DNA from: Cellulosimicrobium sp. Marseille-Q4280
Lineage (GTDB): Bacteria > Actinomycetota > Actinomycetes > Actinomycetales > Cellulomonadaceae
Reading direction: 5' to 3'
Length of the DNA stretch: 64,000 nt
Assembly: GCF_943181405.1 (NCBI RefSeq)
Contig: NZ_CALPBY010000003.1
Location: 372,001-436,000 of the forward strand
The number at the start of each line of letters is the position of its first letter. Position 1 is the first letter of the stretch. This document shows positions 60,774 through 64,000 of this stretch, piece by piece. The translations under genes were made by a program, and so were the position numbers. A model generated the notes under the pieces. That model ran no database searches. It worked only from the letters and a program-made list of their open reading frames with translations, and was not told the origin of the DNA.

Positions 60774-61702
60774 GTGTCACGAGGCCGCCACCACGCAGCG
60801 CCCGCTGCCCCGAAGCGCTCCTTCCGGCTCCCGGCGCTCGCCCTGGTCACGCTCCTCGGAACGGGAGTTCTCGGCTCCGGACCCCAGCCGGCGGACGCCG
60901 ACGACACCGCGGTCGCACCCGTCGCCGGGGTCGCCGAAGGACGCGACCAGCCGGCCGCCAGCCGCTCCGGCGAACGCGCCGCCGGGAGTCGGCCCGCCAG
61001 GCGGCGCCGACGCCCGCCCCCACGCCGACGCCCGCCCCCACGCCCGAGGTCGTCCCCGCTCCGACGGCCGAGCCCGCTCCGGAGCCCGCGCCCACGCCCG
61101 CGCCGCTGCCCGCCGTCACCGGTCAGCTCTGGACCACGGACTCCGTCAACGTCAGGACCGGGCCGTCGGCCGATGCCGAGCGCGTCACGACGGTTCCGCT
61201 CGCGACCGTGGTCGACGTCACCGGCACCGCCCAGGACGGGTGGAACCAGGTGGTCTGGGAGGGTGCCGTCGCGTGGGTCAGCTCCAGCTTCCTCTCCGAG
61301 ACCGAGCCGACAGCTGCGGCGCCGGCGAGCGCTGCGGGGACCTCCGGCGCCGCCTGCTCCGTCAGCCCCGGGATCGAGTCGGGTCTGCAGAGCAACGCGA
61401 CCGCGGTCTACCGGTCGGTGTGCGCAGCCTTCCCGCAGGTCACCGCGTACGGCGGGCCGCGCCCGGGTGACAGCGGCGACCACGGCACCGGGCGCGCGGT
61501 CGACATCATGATCAGCGGCGATCTCGGCTGGGACATCGCCCGCTACGTGCAGGCCAACGCCGGCTCCCTCGGGGTCACCTACGTCATCTACCAGCAGCAG
61601 ATGTGGATGGCGGGCGACCCTGCGGGCGCCTGGAGGGCGATGGAGGACCGCGGCGGCGTGACCGCGAACCACTACGACCACGTGCACGTCAGCACGTCGT
61701 AG
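60774..61702 (+). pseudogene. Secreted SH3b + peptidase M15-like protein, single-base frameshift
   Basis: An exported protein of about 309 aa read in two frames. From the GTG at 60774 (GGAG upstream; -10 TACACT at 60732-60737) comes a signal peptide (FRLPALALVTLLGTGVLG). The frame breaks near the GGG at 60984-60986. One extra G there continues into a Pro/Thr/Ala linker (QAAPTPAPTPTPAPTP) and an SH3b domain (DSVNVRTGPSADAERVTTVPLATVVDVTG...WVSSSFL). A C-terminal domain follows with HGTGRAVDIMISG and NHYDHVHVS, the His-Asp-His pattern of M15-like/ARB_07466-type cell-wall domains. It probably acts on peptidoglycan. The break is more likely a sequence error than decay. Confidence 0.78.
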
Positions 61703-61752
61703 CTACCGGGCGGCAACCGCACGCTGCTAGCCTGCCTGGACGCCGGGGCGGC

Positions 61753-62607
61753 TCATCGTGCGCGGGCGATCCGCCGCGACTCTCGCAGCATCCGCACGAC
61801 CTGCGTCGGCCGATAGCGCAGGAAGACCCTCTGCGGCCGGGTGGCGCGGACGAGCGCGTCGGTGCCGCCGTCGCAGTAGACGACCTGCCCCGTCATGAAC
61901 CGGTTCGTCGGTGAGACCGCGTACGCGAGGAGGTCCGCGACGGGCGCCACGGGACCCGGCATCCCGAGCGGCTGGGGCAGCGCCGTCTGCAGCAGCGCGC
62001 GCTCTCGCTCCCAGCTCTGCATCACGGTCCCCGTGGCGACGACCCCGGGTGCCACGGCGTTGAGCACGATCGCCTCTCCGGCCCAGTCCGCGGAGACGGC
62101 AGCAGAGCGCACCCAGTGGTTGAGGGCGATCTTGCTCGAACGGTACAGCTGGCTCCCGCGGCCCGTCCGAACCAGGCGACGCGCCGTCGCGAGCGCCGCG
62201 TCCTCGTCGCCGCTCAGGCAGGCACGGACGAGCGCCCGGCTGCCTCGGTGGAGGGTGGAGGACGACGACACGACGGCCACGGCGGGCACCTCCGACGCCG
62301 CCAACAGATCGCGGAGCCCCGTGACGACGGCGACCACGCCGAAGTAGTTGAGCGCGACGGTCTCCGATCGGGGTGCTCCCGTGCCGGCCGCAGCGACGAC
62401 CCCGTCCACGCGACCGCCGCTCAGCGAACGGACCGCCGAGACGAGATGTGCCCGGCCCTCGGGGGTGGTCAGGTCGGCGCGGACGTCCGCACGGGCGCCG
62501 ACACCGCACCGCAGGACCCTGTGGTCGGTCGACAGGCGGTCCGCCACCGCCTCGCCCAGCCCCGAGTCCGCACCCGTCACGACGTACGTCCTGGAGCTGG
62601 AGACCAT
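61753..62607 (-). CDS. Short-chain dehydrogenase/reductase
   Basis: NAD(P)-dependent oxidoreductase of 284 aa. The cofactor motif is VVTGADSGLGEAVADRL (TGxxxGxG), NNAG is replaced by AAAGTG, and the catalytic Tyr-Lys are in QLYRSSKIALNHWVR; PGVVATGTV follows. A C-terminal Arg-rich extension (ALVRATRPQRVFLRYRPTQVVRMLRESRRIARAR) could touch membrane or nucleic acid. AAGGTGG lies 6 nt before the ATG at 62607; the longer frame upstream is non-coding. It is divergent from a TetR gene, with a palindrome in the 64-bp gap. Confidence 0.9.
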   Translation of the reverse strand: MVSSSRTYVVTGADSGLGEAVADRLSTDHRVLRCGVGARADVRADLTTPEGRAHLVSAVRSLSGGRVDGVVAAAGTGAPRSETVALNYFGVVAVVTGLRDLLAASEVPAVAVVSSSSTLHRGSRALVRACLSGDEDAALATARRLVRTGRGSQLYRSSKIALNHWVRSAAVSADWAGEAIVLNAVAPGVVATGTVMQSWERERALLQTALPQPLGMPGPVAPVADLLAYAVSPTNRFMTGQVVYCDGGTDALVRATRPQRVFLRYRPTQVVRMLRESRRIARAR

Positions 62608-62628
62608 GCGGGCCACCTTGCCACATAG

Positions 62629-62640
62629 TGCAGATCTGCA
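62629..62640. promoter_or_regulatory. TetR operator between SDR and TetR genes
   Basis: TGCAGATCTGCA is a perfect 12-bp palindrome centred in the 64-bp divergent gap. It overlaps the expected core promoters on both strands. Confidence 0.7.
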
Positions 62641-62671
62641 AAAGAGTGGGCCGTCGCGGTAGGGTCGCGGC

Positions 62672-63337
62672 ATGACGCAGCGCGCCGCCGACGGGAACGA
62701 CGCGCGCCGGCAGCGCACCCGTCGGGCACTCCTCGACAGCGCCACGAGCCTCTTCGAGGTGAAGGGCTACGCAGCGACGACGGTGGTGGAGATCGCGCGG
62801 GGAGCGAAGGTCTCCGAGCGCACCTTCTACGTGCACTTCCCGTCCAAGGAGGACGTGCTCTTCGCGCACGTGCAGGACTTCACCACCCTCGCGTGGCGTG
62901 TCGCCGTCGAGACGGAGTCCCCGTACCCCGTCGAACGCGCTCGAGCGGCTCTGCTGGCCATGATCGACGCGGCATCCACCGACGAGAACGTCGCTCGACA
63001 CGCCGAGGCCCGTGCCGGTCTCGCTGCGAGAGGGCAGGTCCCGCGTGCGCTCGGCGGGCATCTGGTCGAGCTCGCCCGCGGGCTCTCCAGCCGCATCGCC
63101 GGCGCCACCGGCGCGCCCCTCGTCACCGTTGCCCCGATGGTCGGGGCCGCGATCGGCGCCGTGGAGGCCGCCGGCCTGCTCGCAGCCCAGGACCCTACGC
63201 TCGCGGACAGCCGCCGCGACGTCATGGCTCGCGCCTTGACCGCCGCTCTCCACGGCTTCCAGGTGCAGGACGCGCCGCCGACCGCTGCTCGCAGTGCTGC
63301 ACAGCGCCGGGTCGCGCCGGCGCGAACCGAGACGTGA
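62672..63337 (+). CDS. TetR-family repressor
   Basis: Repressor of 221 aa with HTH segment TTVVEIARGAKVSERTFYVHFPSKEDVLFAHV (about 36-66) and a helical ligand domain. TAGGGT (62660-62665) ends 6 nt before the ATG, so the mRNA is probably leaderless. It likely controls itself and the divergent SDR through TGCAGATCTGCA. The last 25 residues are Arg/Ala-rich and probably disordered. Confidence 0.92.
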   Translation: MTQRAADGNDARRQRTRRALLDSATSLFEVKGYAATTVVEIARGAKVSERTFYVHFPSKEDVLFAHVQDFTTLAWRVAVETESPYPVERARAALLAMIDAASTDENVARHAEARAGLAARGQVPRALGGHLVELARGLSSRIAGATGAPLVTVAPMVGAAIGAVEAAGLLAAQDPTLADSRRDVMARALTAALHGFQVQDAPPTAARSAAQRRVAPARTET

Positions 63338-63424
63338 CCCGGACCCTCGACGTCCGCAGGAGCGGACGGAGGAATGGTCCTGACGTCGACCGGTGATGCC
63401 GCTGGTGAACCAACGACTTCTCGG

Positions 63425-63497
63425 TGGAGCTGAGGGGACTCGAACCCCTGACCCCCTGCATGCCATGCAGGTGCGCTACCAGCTGCGCCACAGCCCC
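63425..63497 (-). tRNA. tRNA-Ala (anticodon GGC)
   Basis: A 73-nt cloverleaf on the minus strand. Acceptor GGGGCTG pairs with CAGCTCC (one G-U). D-loop is GCAGCTGGTAGCGC, anticodon arm is CCTGC-ATGGCAT-GCAGG with anticodon GGC, and the T-arm has GGTTCGAGTCC. The 3' CCA is not encoded (CC then G). Ala identity also fits the G3-U70 pair. Confidence 0.96.
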
Positions 63498-63519
63498 GAG
63501 GACCCGAAGGTCCAGGTAA

Positions 63520-63557
63520 GACGCTCCTCCGGCCGGTTTCCCGTCCTGCGGAGCGTC
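63520..63557 (-). terminator. Hairpin after the histidine phosphatase gene
   Basis: GACGCTCC and GGAGCGTC are perfect 8-bp arms around a 22-nt loop, starting 6 nt beyond the phosphatase stop. It separates that gene from the tRNA. Confidence 0.6.
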
Positions 63558-63563
63558 GCTAGT

Positions 63564-64000
63564 CTACGCAGAAACCGGCTCCAAGTTCCAATCCGGCCCC
63601 GCGTTCCACTCGTCGAGCGGGAAGCCCGCACCGACGTTGTGCGCGACGAGGCGCCACGCGGGCACAGCGGCGGGCCCGGAGCGGTGCAGGTGCGACCAGT
63701 GCACGTTGTGCAGGCCGCTGATCCCCCGCCAGCCGGCGGGGTCGAGGCCGAGCAGCGCCGTCACGGCGAGCGTGATCGCGGCGCCGTGCGAGACGACCAC
63801 GAGCGTGCCCTCGGGGTCGAGCGCGTCGGCGTGCTCCGTCACGGCGGCGAGCATGCGCGCCGCGACGTCGACCTTCGCCTCCGCCCCGGCGCGCGTGGGC
63901 TCCTCGCCGGCCCGCCAGGCCGCGTGCTGCTCGGGCCAGCGCTCGGCGATCTCGTCGCCCGTGAGCCCTTCCCACTCGCCGAAGCTGCGTTCGCGCAGGC
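63564..64000 (-). CDS. Histidine phosphatase (phosphoglycerate mutase-like), 5' end outside window
   Basis: The last 145 codons are visible, and the frame is open to the window edge, so the N-terminal RHG catalytic motif lies beyond it. Visible landmarks are LRERSFGEWEGLTGDEI (the E-x-x-x-G-x-W-E-G segment), a charged helical lid (RWPEQHAAWRAGEEPTRAGAEAKVDVAARM) and the second catalytic His in TLVVVSHGAAITLAVTALLGL. It probably dephosphorylates a small metabolite in the cytoplasm. The ATG at 63854 is internal and should not be taken as the start. Confidence 0.9.
   Translation of the reverse strand, partial: LRERSFGEWEGLTGDEIAERWPEQHAAWRAGEEPTRAGAEAKVDVAARMLAAVTEHADALDPEGTLVVVSHGAAITLAVTALLGLDPAGWRGISGLHNVHWSHLHRSGPAAVPAWRLVAHNVGAGFPLDEWNAGPDWNLEPVSA

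Noticed and set aside
63559-63975. 138-aa minus-strand frame over the histidine phosphatase
   Set aside because: It is the out-of-frame shadow of the phosphatase frame that continues open to the window end.

Overview
The window is chromosomal DNA of a very GC-rich actinobacterium. Almost every codon ends in G or C, many genes start with GTG, and several starts sit 6-7 nt after a TANNNT -10 hexamer (leaderless mRNA). The gene content fits Micrococcales, probably near Cellulomonadaceae/Promicromonosporaceae: a mycothiol-dependent isomerase-type protein, an SCO4848-type membrane protein, an ECF41 sigma factor, an F420-type nitroreductase and a POL-PE-LIG LigD. The genus is an inference. I see no phage, transposon, integrase or CRISPR array.

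Layout. 0-5 kb: the end of a HerA-like ATPase gene converging on leuS, then a YbjQ-type gene. 5-10.6 kb: minus-strand genes for a VKOR-type redox protein, an MFS pump, an MntR-like regulator, a YceI protein and a metallophosphoesterase. 10.6-13 kb: a TetR/DHA2-efflux pair. 13-15.5 kb: a frameshifted secreted three-module protein and a PhnB-like protein. 15.6-17.3 kb: ku and a DUF1905 gene. 17.3-23 kb: an ABC exporter between two minus-strand two-component systems. 23-29 kb: a membrane protein coupled to a multicopper oxidase, a small alarmone synthetase and ligD. 29-33 kb: a nitroreductase and a FadR-controlled propeller-lipoprotein/amidohydrolase operon. 33-37.5 kb: two alpha/beta hydrolases and a large LuxR-type ATPase regulator. 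37.6-44.4 kb: VOC protein, reductase, cupin, M24 peptidase, a second TetR/DHA2 pair, and a TetR-PNPOx-MDMPI operon. 44.6-49.6 kb: mqo, a small membrane protein, an AraC regulator, a fatty-acid desaturase and an iron-boxed siderophore-interacting protein. 50-56.7 kb: ECF41 sigma/AhpD-like pair, LysR-MFS opposite two aldo/keto reductases, and a DUF1801 protein. 56.8-64 kb: a large secreted pectate-lyase-type enzyme, a frameshifted SH3/peptidase-M15-like secreted protein, an SDR/TetR pair, tRNA-Ala(GGC) and a histidine phosphatase cut by the window end.

The region is a chain of small regulator-plus-target modules, many with a visible palindromic operator: two TetR/MFS pairs, FadR, an orphan LacI-type site, a CRP/GlxR-like site and a DtxR/IdeR iron box. 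Both NHEJ proteins (Ku and LigD) are present but about 10 kb apart.

Two observations stand out. First, a GGTACTACC/GGTAGTACC repeat with a 20-21 bp period forms two intergenic arrays. Each array begins exactly at the TAG stop codon of the upstream gene, and one array inverts midway. Second, three genes carry an apparent single-base deletion in or beside a G/C run, which looks more like homopolymer under-calling than gene decay. No stretch over about 300 bases lacks a gene; the larger intergenic regions are described in the repeat and operator entries.
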